Source of the DNA: JAKAGZ01 sp963783855
GTDB lineage: Bacteria > Bacteroidota > Ignavibacteria > Ignavibacteriales > Ignavibacteriaceae
Direction of reading: 5' to 3'
Assembly: GCA_963783855.1 (NCBI GenBank)
Contig: CAWAPE010000014.1
Location: 682,001 to 746,000, forward strand
DNA: 64,000 nt
The translations under genes were made by a program, and so were the position numbers. The number at the start of each line of letters is the position of its first letter. The stretch's first letter is position 1. Shown piece by piece: positions 18,914-27,797 of the stretch. The notes below the pieces were generated by a model that had not been told where the DNA came from, made no database searches, and worked only from the letters and a program-made list of their open reading frames with translations.

Positions 18914-20635
18914 ATGAATGATGCAAATTTTATTGTGAAAGTTAAAGCAGAACGATACTCAAATAAAATAAACGAAACTTTTGAAAAAATATATGACGAA
19001 AAAATAAGTGAAAGAATCTGGAGAAATGATTTTACAGTATGGAAAGATAAACCGGACGAAATAGTAAACCGTCTCGGCTGGCTTCACAGTCCGGAAGTAA
19101 CTGGTGCGGCACTTAAAGAAATAAATGAATTTGTTGACCAGGTACAGGGCGAAGGTTTCACTTCAGCAATTGTACTTGGGATGGGCGGATCAAGTATGGC
19201 ACCCGAAGTTTTCAGCAAAATGTTCGGTATAAAAAAAGGATATCTCGATTTACACATTCTGGACAGCACTGATCCGGGCGCTGTTTTAGCTTATGATAAA
19301 ATGCTCGATCCCGCAAAAACTCTTTTTATAGTATCAACAAAATCCGGAAGTACTGTTGAAACTTTTTCTTATATGAAGCATTTCTATAATTCAACAGTAA
19401 ATAAAGTTGGTAAAGAAAATGCAGGTAATCATTTTATTGCTATTACAGATCCTAAAAGTGGACTGATTGATACAGCTGAAAAACTAAATTTCAGGAAAAT
19501 TTTCAGGAATGATCCGAACATTGGCGGAAGATACTCGGCACTCTCATTTTTTGGAATGGTTCCGGCTGCTTTAGCAGGAGTAGATCTTAATAAAATTATT
19601 GATAGGGCTAATAAAATTGTTGAAGAAAGTAAATCAGATAAATCAACAGAAAATTCAGGGGCATACCTTGGTACAATTTTAGGTGAACTTGCAAATGAAG
19701 GAATTGACAAGGTAACTTTTATAACACCTGGAAAAATTTCGTATTTCGGTGCATGGGTTGAACAGCTTATTGCTGAGAGCACTGGAAAAAATGGCAAGGG
19801 TATTTTACCTGTCGATGGTGAATCACCCCAGGCTCCGGAATTTTATTCTAAGGATAGGGTGTTTATCTATATACATCTCAAAGATGATGGTACCTATTCT
19901 GAGAAGGTAAATCTACTTTCTGATGCCGGCCATCCTGTGGTAGAAATTATCTGGGATGATCTGTATGATCTTGGTTCAGAATATTTCAGGTGGGAATTTG
20001 CAATTGCAGTTGCGGGAAAAGTTATTGGAATTCAACCATTTGATCAACCAAACGTAGAATCTGCAAAAATTCTTGCAAAGAAAATGGTTAAAGAATACCA
20101 GGAAAAAGGAAGCCTGCCGGAATTAAAACCTGCACTTGAAGAAAAAGGTATTTCAATTTATGGCGATGTGAAAGCAAATAAATTAGATGATGCTTTAACA
20201 GGTTTTCTCAGAAGTTTTGACGCAGGAACTGATGATTTTAATGGAAGGAGTTATGTTGCAATTCAGGCATACATAAAACCGGGAGAGAATACGACAAAAG
20301 CTTTGCAGGAATTCAGAACGGCAATTCAGAAAAAATATAAAGTTGCAACAACTGTAGGTTACGGACCAAGATTTCTTCATTCAACGGGACAGTTACATAA
20401 AGGAGATGCAGGGCATGGACTTTTTATCCAGTTTGTTTCTGAAATGTCTGAGGATATTCCGATACCCGATAATGCAGGTGAAGACAAATCATCAATTTCA
20501 TTTGGAACATTAAAAAATGCACAGGCTCTTGGTGACAGGCAGGCCTTGATGGATAATAAACGCAGAGTAATCAGGTTTAATCTCGGTAAAGAGATCGATA
20601 AAAATCTGGAAACTTTAACAAAAGCTCTCCAATGA
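18914..20635 (+). CDS. pgi: Glucose-6-phosphate isomerase (PGI domain of the transaldolase/PGI fusion family, here stand-alone)
   Basis: A 573-residue protein resembling the C-terminal PGI half of the bifunctional Tal-Pgi proteins rather than classical Pgi. Motifs are 'VLGMGGSSMAPEVF' and 'VSTKSGSTVETFSYMKHF' (the SIS sugar-binding loop). The C-terminal domain has 'YGPRFLHSTGQLHKG' and 'GTLKNAQALGDRQAL'. No transaldolase domain precedes it: the start at 18914 follows a ribosome site (GGAGAAG) and begins directly with the PGI-family leader. Role: fructose-6-phosphate to glucose-6-phosphate, feeding zwf. Its stop overlaps the HAD start by 4 bases (ATGA). Confidence 0.85.
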   Translation: MNDANFIVKVKAERYSNKINETFEKIYDEKISERIWRNDFTVWKDKPDEIVNRLGWLHSPEVTGAALKEINEFVDQVQGEGFTSAIVLGMGGSSMAPEVFSKMFGIKKGYLDLHILDSTDPGAVLAYDKMLDPAKTLFIVSTKSGSTVETFSYMKHFYNSTVNKVGKENAGNHFIAITDPKSGLIDTAEKLNFRKIFRNDPNIGGRYSALSFFGMVPAALAGVDLNKIIDRANKIVEESKSDKSTENSGAYLGTILGELANEGIDKVTFITPGKISYFGAWVEQLIAESTGKNGKGILPVDGESPQAPEFYSKDRVFIYIHLKDDGTYSEKVNLLSDAGHPVVEIIWDDLYDLGSEYFRWEFAIAVAGKVIGIQPFDQPNVESAKILAKKMVKEYQEKGSLPELKPALEEKGISIYGDVKANKLDDALTGFLRSFDAGTDDFNGRSYVAIQAYIKPGENTTKALQEFRTAIQKKYKVATTVGYGPRFLHSTGQLHKGDAGHGLFIQFVSEMSEDIPIPDNAGEDKSSISFGTLKNAQALGDRQALMDNKRRVIRFNLGKEIDKNLETLTKALQ

Positions 20636-21369
20636 TAAAAGCATTTATCTTTGACCTTGACGGTACACTTGTGCAGACAGAAATCCTAAAAGCACATTCG
20701 TACGCGAAGGCGGTCACGAAAATAAAACCGGGAAAAATTAAAGAACACGATGTAGTTAATGCCTACAAAGAACTCGTTGGACGATCGCGCGAAGAAGTTG
20801 CAAAATCTTTAATAGAAAAGTTCAGTCTTCAGGAAGAATCAGTAAACCTGGCTGAAGAAAGTGGTAGCGATGAACCATGGGAAGCATTTGTTAATATAAG
20901 ACTCGATTATTATTATGAATCTCTAAAAATTCCGAGAATAGTAAAAAAAGTTGAATGTCCTTACAGTTCAAGGCTACTTCAAAAAGTAAAATCACAAGAT
21001 TATAAAACTGCACTTGCTACTACTTCTCACATTGATGAAGCTTCAAAAGTACTTGATACGTTAGGCCTAAAAGATCTTTTTGATTTTATTGCCACAAGAG
21101 ACCTGATTAAAAAAAGTAAACCTGATCCCGAAATTTATAACCTGGTTTTATCAAAATTAAATGTAATCCCAGGTGAATGTATTGTAATTGAAGATTCTGT
21201 AACAGGAATAAAAGCTGCAGTTACCGCAGGAATGAATTGCGTTGCAGCCACAAATGATTATACGCGTGATATAGTAATAGAGAGTAACCTGCTTGAAGAA
21301 AAATGGATTGTTAATGATTTGAAACAATTGGATAGTGTAGTGGAGGAAATGATTAAAGTTAATTCATAG
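20632..21369 (+). CDS. HAD-superfamily sugar-phosphatase / phosphoglucomutase-like hydrolase
   Basis: A 245-residue HAD protein. Motif I is 'FDLDGTLVQTE' at the N terminus (nucleophile Asp plus acid Asp), motif II 'LATTSHIDEA', motif III Lys in 'KKSKPDPEIY', and motif IV 'VIEDSVTGIKAA'. The helical cap between motifs I and II places it in the beta-phosphoglucomutase/phosphatase subgroup. Its ATGA overlap with pgi means translational coupling, so a sugar phosphate of this pathway is the likely substrate. The exact one is not readable. Confidence 0.82.
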   Translation: MIKAFIFDLDGTLVQTEILKAHSYAKAVTKIKPGKIKEHDVVNAYKELVGRSREEVAKSLIEKFSLQEESVNLAEESGSDEPWEAFVNIRLDYYYESLKIPRIVKKVECPYSSRLLQKVKSQDYKTALATTSHIDEASKVLDTLGLKDLFDFIATRDLIKKSKPDPEIYNLVLSKLNVIPGECIVIEDSVTGIKAAVTAGMNCVAATNDYTRDIVIESNLLEEKWIVNDLKQLDSVVEEMIKVNS

Positions 21370-21379
21370 CGGAGCCTAT

Positions 21380-24001
21380 ATGTCAAAGGAAGAGCAAAGA
21401 CTTGGGGAAATTAACAATAAAAAGAAGAACTGGAGAAAATGGGGGCCTTATTTATCAGACAGGGAATGGGGAACTGTCCGTGAAGATTACAGTCCAAACG
21501 GTGATGCCTGGAATTATTTTACTTATGACGACGCACGCAGCAGAACATATAGGTGGGGCGAAGATGGGATAGGCGGAATTTGCGATGAACAACAGATTTT
21601 ATGTTTTGCTTTTTCGTTCTGGAACGGTAAAGATCCATTTATTAAAGAAAGGTACTTTGGTCTTACCAACCCAGAAGGTAATCACGGAGAAGATGTAAAA
21701 GAATATTATTACTACCTCGAGAACCTCCCAACACATTCATATATGAAGATGCTTTATAAGTATCCTCAGTCAGAATTCCCTTATAAAAAGTTAATTGATG
21801 AAAACGCAAAACGAAGCAGGAAAAAACCTGAATTTGAATTAATCGATACAGGAATATTTGACGAGGGTAAATACTTTGATATTTTTATAGAATACGCAAA
21901 GGCAGATGCTGAGGATATTTTAATCAAGGCTGAAATTTTCAATCGTTCGGATAAAGACACGGAATTAAATTTTATTCCGCAACTTTGGTTCAGGAATACA
22001 TGGGCATGGGGATACAATGACTACAATCCGATCTTAAAAAAGTCAAAAAACAGTTTCATCAAAATTGAACATAAAACCTTGGATAGACTGAATTTATATT
22101 ATGAGGGAAACCCTGAGGTAATTTTTTGTGAAAATGATACCAACTATAAAAAATTATTTAATGTCGAAAACAAAACCGAATTCTGTAAAGACGGTATAAA
22201 CGAATTTATAATCAATAAGAATGAGGATGCAGTAAATAATAGACAAGGGACAAAAGCCGGGTTAAATTATAAATTAAAAATTAATGCTGGGAAATCTGAA
22301 ACAATTAAACTCAGGCTCGCTAAAAATTCTGAAAAAAAAGCCTTTGATAATTTCGATAAAATATTTAATGAAAAGTTAAAAGAAACAGATGAATTTTATT
22401 CCAGCTTTCAAAAGAGAATTAAAAAGGAAGAATTAAAAAATATCCAGAGGCAGGCTTTTGCAGGAATATTGTGGAACAAACAGTTTTATTATTTTGATAT
22501 TGCACAATGGCTAAATGGTGATCCTGCTCAACCTACTCCTCCGCCTGAAAGGAAAACGGGGACAAACTCAGGATGGGTACATCTCAACAATTTTGATGTG
22601 ATTTCGATGCCTGATAAATGGGAGTATCCGTGGTATGCTTCGTGGGACCTCAGTTTTCACTGCGTAACACTTTCACTTATCGATGCGGAATTTGCAAAAC
22701 ATCAGCTCATTCATTTAACACGTGAATGGTATATGCATCCGAACGGCCAATTGCCTGCATATGAGTGGAATTTCAGTGCGGTGAATCCTCCTGTACATGC
22801 ATATGCAGCATGGAGAGTTTATAAAATTGATGAGAAAAACAGGAACGGCAAAGGTGATATAAAATTTCTTGAATCAGTTTTTCACAAACTGCTTTTGAAC
22901 TTTACATGGTGGGTGAATAGGAAAGATACCGAAAATAAAAATATTTTCCAGGGCGGATTTTTAGGGCTCGATAACATCGGTGTCTTCGACAGGAATAACC
23001 AAATATCAGGTGCAAAAATAGAGCAGGCTGACGGAACAGCGTGGATGGCAATGTACTGTTTGAATATGATGAGAATTTCTCTCGAACTATCAAAAGAAAA
23101 TAAAATATACCAGGATTTAGCGACAAAATTTTTCGAACATTTCCTTTACATAGCAGGAGCGATGTTCAACATTGGCGAAGAAAAAATAGATATGTGGGAC
23201 GAAGAAGATGAATTTTATTATGATGTTCTTCACACTTCGGATGGAAAGCATCAGAAACTAAAAGTCCGTTCTATAGTAGGTTTGATCCCATTATTTGCTG
23301 TCGAAGTTCTCGAACCGGAAGTGATGAAAAACTGTCCCGATTTTGCTGCAAGACTCGAATGGTTTCTGGATTACAGGAAAGATCTTGCGGGTGTAGTTTC
23401 CCACTGGGAGATCAAAGGGAAAGGCGAACGAAGATTGCTTTCACTTTTAAGGGGACACAGGATGAAATGCCTTCTTCGTAGAATGTTGGATGAACAGGAA
23501 TTCCTTTCCGAATTTGGTGTCCGTGCATTATCCAGATACCATCTTGCGGAGCCTTATATTTTTAAAAATAATGGAGAAATCTTTAAGGTAGGTTATGTTC
23601 CCGGGGAATCGGATTCCGCTATGTTCGGCGGAAATTCAAACTGGCGCGGCCCGGTTTGGTTCCCGGTAAACTTTATGTTGATTGAATCACTTCAAAGATT
23701 TCATCATTATTATGGAGATGATTTTAAAGTTGAACATCCAACTGGAACGGGAAATTTTTTAACTTTAAGGGAAATTTCTGATAAACTTTCTGAGAAATTA
23801 TTAAAAATTTTCTTGCCTGATGATCAGGGAAACAGGCCGATCAACGGGAATATTGAAAAGTTTAATAAAGACAAACACTTCAAAAATTACATTTTATTCC
23901 ACGAATATTTTCACGGGGATAACGGTACTGGACTCGGTGCATCACACCAGACAGGATGGACGGGGTTAATCGCTAAGCTGATGATACCGGAAAGAAAATA
24001 A
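21380..24001 (+). CDS. GH63-type (MGH1-like) glucosidase, cytoplasmic
   Basis: An 873-residue glycoside hydrolase with no signal peptide. The first 400 residues form a beta-sandwich ('WGPYLSDREWGTVREDYS', 'RTYRWGEDGIGGICD'). The (alpha/alpha)6 barrel follows ('WYASWDLSFHC', 'YEWNFSAVNPPVHAYAAW', 'GLDNIGVFDR', 'NSNWRGPVWFPVNF'). This matches the long GH63-related glucosidases of bacteria annotated from mannosyl-oligosaccharide glucosidase. As the last gene of the pentose-phosphate operon, it probably frees glucose from an intracellular glucoside for zwf/pgi. The true substrate is unknown. Confidence 0.8.
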   Translation: MSKEEQRLGEINNKKKNWRKWGPYLSDREWGTVREDYSPNGDAWNYFTYDDARSRTYRWGEDGIGGICDEQQILCFAFSFWNGKDPFIKERYFGLTNPEGNHGEDVKEYYYYLENLPTHSYMKMLYKYPQSEFPYKKLIDENAKRSRKKPEFELIDTGIFDEGKYFDIFIEYAKADAEDILIKAEIFNRSDKDTELNFIPQLWFRNTWAWGYNDYNPILKKSKNSFIKIEHKTLDRLNLYYEGNPEVIFCENDTNYKKLFNVENKTEFCKDGINEFIINKNEDAVNNRQGTKAGLNYKLKINAGKSETIKLRLAKNSEKKAFDNFDKIFNEKLKETDEFYSSFQKRIKKEELKNIQRQAFAGILWNKQFYYFDIAQWLNGDPAQPTPPPERKTGTNSGWVHLNNFDVISMPDKWEYPWYASWDLSFHCVTLSLIDAEFAKHQLIHLTREWYMHPNGQLPAYEWNFSAVNPPVHAYAAWRVYKIDEKNRNGKGDIKFLESVFHKLLLNFTWWVNRKDTENKNIFQGGFLGLDNIGVFDRNNQISGAKIEQADGTAWMAMYCLNMMRISLELSKENKIYQDLATKFFEHFLYIAGAMFNIGEEKIDMWDEEDEFYYDVLHTSDGKHQKLKVRSIVGLIPLFAVEVLEPEVMKNCPDFAARLEWFLDYRKDLAGVVSHWEIKGKGERRLLSLLRGHRMKCLLRRMLDEQEFLSEFGVRALSRYHLAEPYIFKNNGEIFKVGYVPGESDSAMFGGNSNWRGPVWFPVNFMLIESLQRFHHYYGDDFKVEHPTGTGNFLTLREISDKLSEKLLKIFLPDDQGNRPINGNIEKFNKDKHFKNYILFHEYFHGDNGTGLGASHQTGWTGLIAKLMIPERK

Positions 24002-24009
24002 GCAAATAA

Positions 24010-24513
24010 CTAAAATAAAACCGGGAAGGCGATTGTGCCTGCAAGATATTCAACACCCGGATTTGGTGGTCCCAGGCTGGCATTTGAAATATGTCCGAAA
24101 CTCACTCCGATCCTGCTTCCGTTTAAAAACCTGTAAGCTATTTCTATTTGCGATCTGAATTCAAGAGGGTAGTAAAGATCTTTTCCGTTACCTTTGTGAT
24201 AAAGTCCGGGAGCAAAACTCGGGGTTATTACAAAATGCTCATCAATAAAAAAATTAACCAGTCCTCCCGCAAATACATACATAGTTCCGTGAGAAGTTAT
24301 CATTGCGCCTGCAAATGGCCTTATTTTCCACCAGCCTTTGTCGTGGCGGTATTCAAATCTTGCTTCAATAGCCGTGTTTACTTTTTTATTAAAATCGAAA
24401 TAAGAACCGGAAACAGCTATTAGCTTTGGATCTTTAATTTGTGCTGTAGCAAAAGCAGACAAAAGAATTGTCAGTAATAGTAATAGGTGAAATTTTAGTA
24501 TAAATGGTTTCAA
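24010..24513 (-). CDS. pagL: PagL-like lipid A 3-O-deacylase (acyloxyacyl hydrolase family)
   Basis: A 167-residue outer-membrane beta-barrel protein with a signal peptide ending ...AFATA. The PagL catalytic triad is visible near the C terminus in 'FGHISNASLGPPNPGVEYL': His141, Ser143 and Glu155. The spacing (2 and 12) is the same as His126/Ser128/Glu140 in Pseudomonas PagL. The protein ends in Phe, as expected for a Bam-inserted barrel. Known role: removal of the 3-O acyl chain from lipid A. It converges on the glucosidase gene (8 bp between stops) and is a single-gene unit. Sequence identity elsewhere is low, so the call rests on triad, size and barrel pattern. Confidence 0.72.
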   Translation of the reverse strand: MKPFILKFHLLLLLTILLSAFATAQIKDPKLIAVSGSYFDFNKKVNTAIEARFEYRHDKGWWKIRPFAGAMITSHGTMYVFAGGLVNFFIDEHFVITPSFAPGLYHKGNGKDLYYPLEFRSQIEIAYRFLNGSRIGVSFGHISNASLGPPNPGVEYLAGTIAFPVLF

Positions 24514-24661
24514 GTTATCGTCGTCAAATTAATAAGGTTATAGTCTTTAAATATAGCAAAAATTATCTTATCGCCTCATTTTTTTTAAACTGTTAAAAGG
24601 AAAGAATATTTTAATTGAAAACAGAAAACACTAAATTATAATACAATTTTAAGGAAATTCA

Positions 24662-25456
24662 ATGACAACTAAGAAAGCAGGATTCAAATCTAAGCTTGAT
24701 CTGGCAAAAAACTGGCTGCCAAGATATACGGGGACAAAACTTGATGAATTCGGTGACTATCTGCTGCTTACAAATTTTCACAATTACGTTGACAAATTTG
24801 CTGAAAAGTTTAATTGTGAAATTAAAGGAATTGGCAAGCCAATGCAGACAGCAACCAACAGCAGCGGACTGACAATAGTAAATTTTGGTATAGGTTCTGC
24901 CAATGCTGCAACAATTATGGATTTATTGGTGGCGAAAAAACCCAAAGGAGTTTTATTTCTTGGAAAATGTGGTGGCCTGAAGCGTTCAACTGAGATAGGA
25001 CACTTTATTTTGCCAACCGCTGCTATCAGGGGTGAAGGAACAACTGACGATTACCTTCCGAAAGAAGTTCCGGCTTTGCCGTCATTTAAATTGCACAAAT
25101 TCGTTTCGGAAAAAATTGTAAAGAGAAAACTTGAATATCGTACCGGTGTTATCTACACAACCAACAGAAGAGTTTGGGAATGGGATGAAAGATTCAAAAA
25201 ATACCTTAGGAAATTATATACTATCGGCATAGATATGGAAACCGCTACTATCTTTATAGTAGGACTTGTGAATGAAATTCCGCGAGGAGCTTTGCTACTT
25301 GTCTCCGATATGCCATTAATTCCTGAGGGTGTCAAATCAGAAGAGTCTGATAAGATTGTTACAAACAAATTTTCTGAACTTCATCTAGACCTTGGAATTG
25401 AAGCTATGACTGAAATTGGTAAAAAAGGTGAACATATAAAACATTTTAAATATTAA
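24662..25456 (+). CDS. amn: AMP nucleosidase (short form)
   Basis: A 264-residue nucleoside-phosphorylase-fold protein. 'NFGIGSANAATIMDLL' and 'VLFLGKCGGLKRSTEIGHFIL' are phosphate/ribose motifs, and 'GIDMETATIFIVG' is the purine-site Met-Glu motif. The N-terminal 'LPRYTGTKLDEFGDYLLLTNF' is characteristic of bacterial AMP nucleosidases that lack the extra N-terminal domain of E. coli Amn. Reaction: AMP to adenine plus ribose-5-phosphate. A good ribosome site (AAGGAAATTC) precedes the start. The region after it holds only a decayed regulator tail. Confidence 0.87.
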   Translation: MTTKKAGFKSKLDLAKNWLPRYTGTKLDEFGDYLLLTNFHNYVDKFAEKFNCEIKGIGKPMQTATNSSGLTIVNFGIGSANAATIMDLLVAKKPKGVLFLGKCGGLKRSTEIGHFILPTAAIRGEGTTDDYLPKEVPALPSFKLHKFVSEKIVKRKLEYRTGVIYTTNRRVWEWDERFKKYLRKLYTIGIDMETATIFIVGLVNEIPRGALLLVSDMPLIPEGVKSEESDKIVTNKFSELHLDLGIEAMTEIGKKGEHIKHFKY

Positions 25457-25756
25457 AGTCTTCCTACGCCTATCTGGTAAGAATATCTTTTTTCATAAAT
25501 TCTTTGTCGTCAGTTTTCTTTTCTTTTTTCCTGATAATTATTTAACAGCACGAAGTATGGAGGTTTATATAGTTAATCTAAGAAGGTCTTTGAAACTTGA
25601 TAAGTCCATTCAGATTGTTAATATTCATGGTACCGGGTTTAAACTTATAACAGGTGAATAAAAAATAATTAATGATTTTAAACATCTTTATTTGTTAGCG
25701 GACTTGTAATCGATAAAAAATTTATTAATTTTACTCTATACATTTAACGGAAATTA
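25457..25756. other. Intergenic region between amn and phoH
   Basis: 300 bp that encodes no intact gene. It contains the response-regulator remnant described separately (25533-25661). The remaining 95 bp before phoH are AT-rich and presumably hold its promoter; no clear consensus is visible. Confidence 0.5.
25533..25661 (+). pseudogene. Remnant of an OmpR/PhoB-family response regulator (C-terminal winged helix)
   Basis: Too short for a normal gene. The plus-strand frame reads DNYLTARSMEVYIVNLRR, then SLKLDKSIQIVNIHGTGFKL, then ITGE and TAA. This is the recognition helix and the beta-hairpin wing of the Trans_reg_C domain, in the version found in Bacteroidota RprX-like regulators (family pattern DxYFxARSMDVYIxKLRxxLKxDxxIxIxNxHGxGFKL). 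Upstream, the same frame turns into T-rich nonsense (from about 25491) with no receiver domain. So only the last 42 codons survive. An ATG at 25557 could start a 34-aa peptide, but no ribosome site is in place. Confidence 0.7.
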
Positions 25757-27124
25757 ATGAAGACCAAAGCTTCCCGTAAAAAACCACAAAGCAAAACACC
25801 CAAAACCTTTATCCTTGATACTAATGTAATCCTACATGATGCTTCAAGCATCGATCAATTCCAGGAAAATGATGTAATTATTCCGTTAACTGTAATTGAA
25901 GAACTGGATTCATTTAAGAGAGGAAGCCAGGTTATAAACCTCAATGCACGAGAATTTGCCCGCACGCTGGATACAATGACAGGAGATGCCCTGTTCAACG
26001 GCGGAATATCGATGGGAAAAGGAAGGGGTAAATTAAGAATAGCTATTTCGCGCGGTTTAAACAGTGAGATACGAGAAATATTTAAAGAAGATAATCCCGA
26101 TCACAGAATACTTGGTGTTGCGTTAGAGTGGAATAAGAAACTGGAAGGTAAATCTGTAGTAATATTGGTTACTAAAGATGTTAACCTTAGAATGAAAGCA
26201 AAGGCTCTGGGGATACAAGCAGAAGATTACACTACCGATAGAGTTGTCAGCGTTGATGAACTTTACAGTGGTAAAGAGGTAATAGAAAATTTTGATGATG
26301 ATTCAATAGTAAAATTATTTCAATCACCATACGAAATTCCTGCTAAGCAATTGCTGAAAAAACTTAAAGATCATGCTTATCCTAATAAGTATTATATTTT
26401 TAGAAATTCTAACAGGTCGGTTCTTGCTAATCTGGATCAGGAGAAAGAAAACTTCCGCAAAATAGATAAAGTGGTGACTTATGGAATTAAACCTAGAAAT
26501 GCGGAACAGGCTTTTGCAATTGATGCACTTGTTAATAATAAAATAGAACTTGTGTCTTTAATCGGAAAAGCAGGAACAGGGAAAACACTTCTTGCTTTGG
26601 CTGCAGCATTGCAGGTGAAAAAACATTACAGGCAGATTTTTATTGCCAGGCCTATTGTTCCGTTGAGTAATAAAGATATTGGATATTTGCCCGGCGATAT
26701 TCAAAGTAAAATTGAACCATATATGCAGCCGCTTTGGGATAACCTTCGTGTAATTCAGGACCAGTTTTCTGAGGGTGATAAACAAAACACTGCAATTACT
26801 GCGTTGATAAAAGAAGAAAAACTGGTTATCGAACCTTTGTCTTTTATAAGAGGGCGTAGTTTACAAAGAATATTTTTTATTGTTGATGAAGCTCAAAATT
26901 TAACTCCTCACGAAATAAAAACAATTATTACAAGAGCCGGAGAAGGTTCTAAAGTTGTTTTTACAGGAGATATTTACCAGATTGATCATCCGTATCTAGA
27001 TTCACAGTCAAACGGACTTTCTTACCTGATTGACAGGTTTAAGGGGCAGAAGCTTTATTCCCACGTTACACTGGAAAAGGGTGAAAGGTCTGAACTGGCT
27101 GAATTGGCAAGTAACCTGTTATAA
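25757..27124 (+). CDS. phoH: PhoH-family protein with N-terminal PIN domain
   Basis: 455 residues. A PIN ribonuclease domain occupies about residues 15-150 (acidic residues in 'FILDTNVILHD' and 'VTKDVNLRMKAKA'). A PhoH ATPase follows from about 245: Walker A 'LIGKAGTGKTLLALAAAL', 'FIARPIVPLSNKDIGYLPG' and Walker B 'FFIVDEAQNLTPHEIK', ending 'HVTLEKGERSELAELA'. This PIN-PhoH layout is the YlaK/PhoH2 type, known in mycobacteria as an RNA helicase/RNase. It is a stand-alone transcription unit in front of a small membrane protein. Confidence 0.92.
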   Translation: MKTKASRKKPQSKTPKTFILDTNVILHDASSIDQFQENDVIIPLTVIEELDSFKRGSQVINLNAREFARTLDTMTGDALFNGGISMGKGRGKLRIAISRGLNSEIREIFKEDNPDHRILGVALEWNKKLEGKSVVILVTKDVNLRMKAKALGIQAEDYTTDRVVSVDELYSGKEVIENFDDDSIVKLFQSPYEIPAKQLLKKLKDHAYPNKYYIFRNSNRSVLANLDQEKENFRKIDKVVTYGIKPRNAEQAFAIDALVNNKIELVSLIGKAGTGKTLLALAAALQVKKHYRQIFIARPIVPLSNKDIGYLPGDIQSKIEPYMQPLWDNLRVIQDQFSEGDKQNTAITALIKEEKLVIEPLSFIRGRSLQRIFFIVDEAQNLTPHEIKTIITRAGEGSKVVFTGDIYQIDHPYLDSQSNGLSYLIDRFKGQKLYSHVTLEKGERSELAELASNLL

Positions 27125-27206
27125 AGCCTGAAAAAATCATCTCTGATTACTGTTTAATTTCCAAATAATCTTTAACTTTGTGATCAAATTTTGATCTGAA
27201 AATTTC

Positions 27207-27716
27207 ATGCAAACTTTTACATATACACCATTTTTTAAGCTTATCTATAAATACGGAAATATTCCAGCAACAATTTTGTTGTCCCTTTATGCAGCCTCGC
27301 TGGCAGTTAATCTTGATAAAGGGCTGATTTTTATTGTGCCTTTTGTTATCACTTTTCTCGTTATATATTTTCTTAACAGGCACTATTTACTTCTATATAA
27401 AATACTTCCGTATAAAATTTCTGTTGATGATGAAAAAATGGTATGCAGCGACTTCCTGTTTTATAAATATGAAGTTACTATCTATTTTAAAGATATCGTT
27501 TCGCTTGAAGGTGGAGTTTACGCAGGCAAATTGAATGGAATTATGAAGGTCAAAGATGGAGCAAATAACAGGTCAATTGGTTTTTATGATAGAATTAAAG
27601 AAGCCAGGAAACTTGAAACCAGGATCTTGAGTAAAGTGAATAAGCCAGTTTATGATGAAGTAATTGAGAGGATCGGGATTAAAAATAAAATGCCCGGTAA
27701 AAAGAACAAAAAATAA
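27207..27716 (+). CDS. Small membrane protein with two TM helices and a PH-like domain (unknown function)
   Basis: Not recognised as a named family. 169 residues: two adjacent hydrophobic helices (about 20-38 and 42-62), then a soluble beta-rich part ('PYKISVDDEKMVCSDFLFYKYEVTIYF', 'DIVSLEGG'). The soluble part has the look of bacterial PH-like (YdbT/YokE-type) domains. A highly basic tail ends in KKNKK. It lies 82 bp after phoH in the same direction. Codon use is normal for the region, so it is probably a real gene. Confidence 0.6.
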   Translation: MQTFTYTPFFKLIYKYGNIPATILLSLYAASLAVNLDKGLIFIVPFVITFLVIYFLNRHYLLLYKILPYKISVDDEKMVCSDFLFYKYEVTIYFKDIVSLEGGVYAGKLNGIMKVKDGANNRSIGFYDRIKEARKLETRILSKVNKPVYDEVIERIGIKNKMPGKKNKK

Positions 27717-27797
27717 TCTTCCCAAACACATCTTTATTATTTAGCCAATTTCTTAGTCCCGCATTTATTATTTTATAAATAATAATAATTTATTTTT

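Noticed and set aside
19429..19797. 122-codon minus-strand frame opposite pgi
   Set aside because: pgi is conserved across the same bases, and the reverse frame has no start signal.
27773..27797. AT-rich repeat (AATAATAATAA) before mnmA as a regulatory element
   Set aside because: Simple low-complexity sequence with no structure or consensus.
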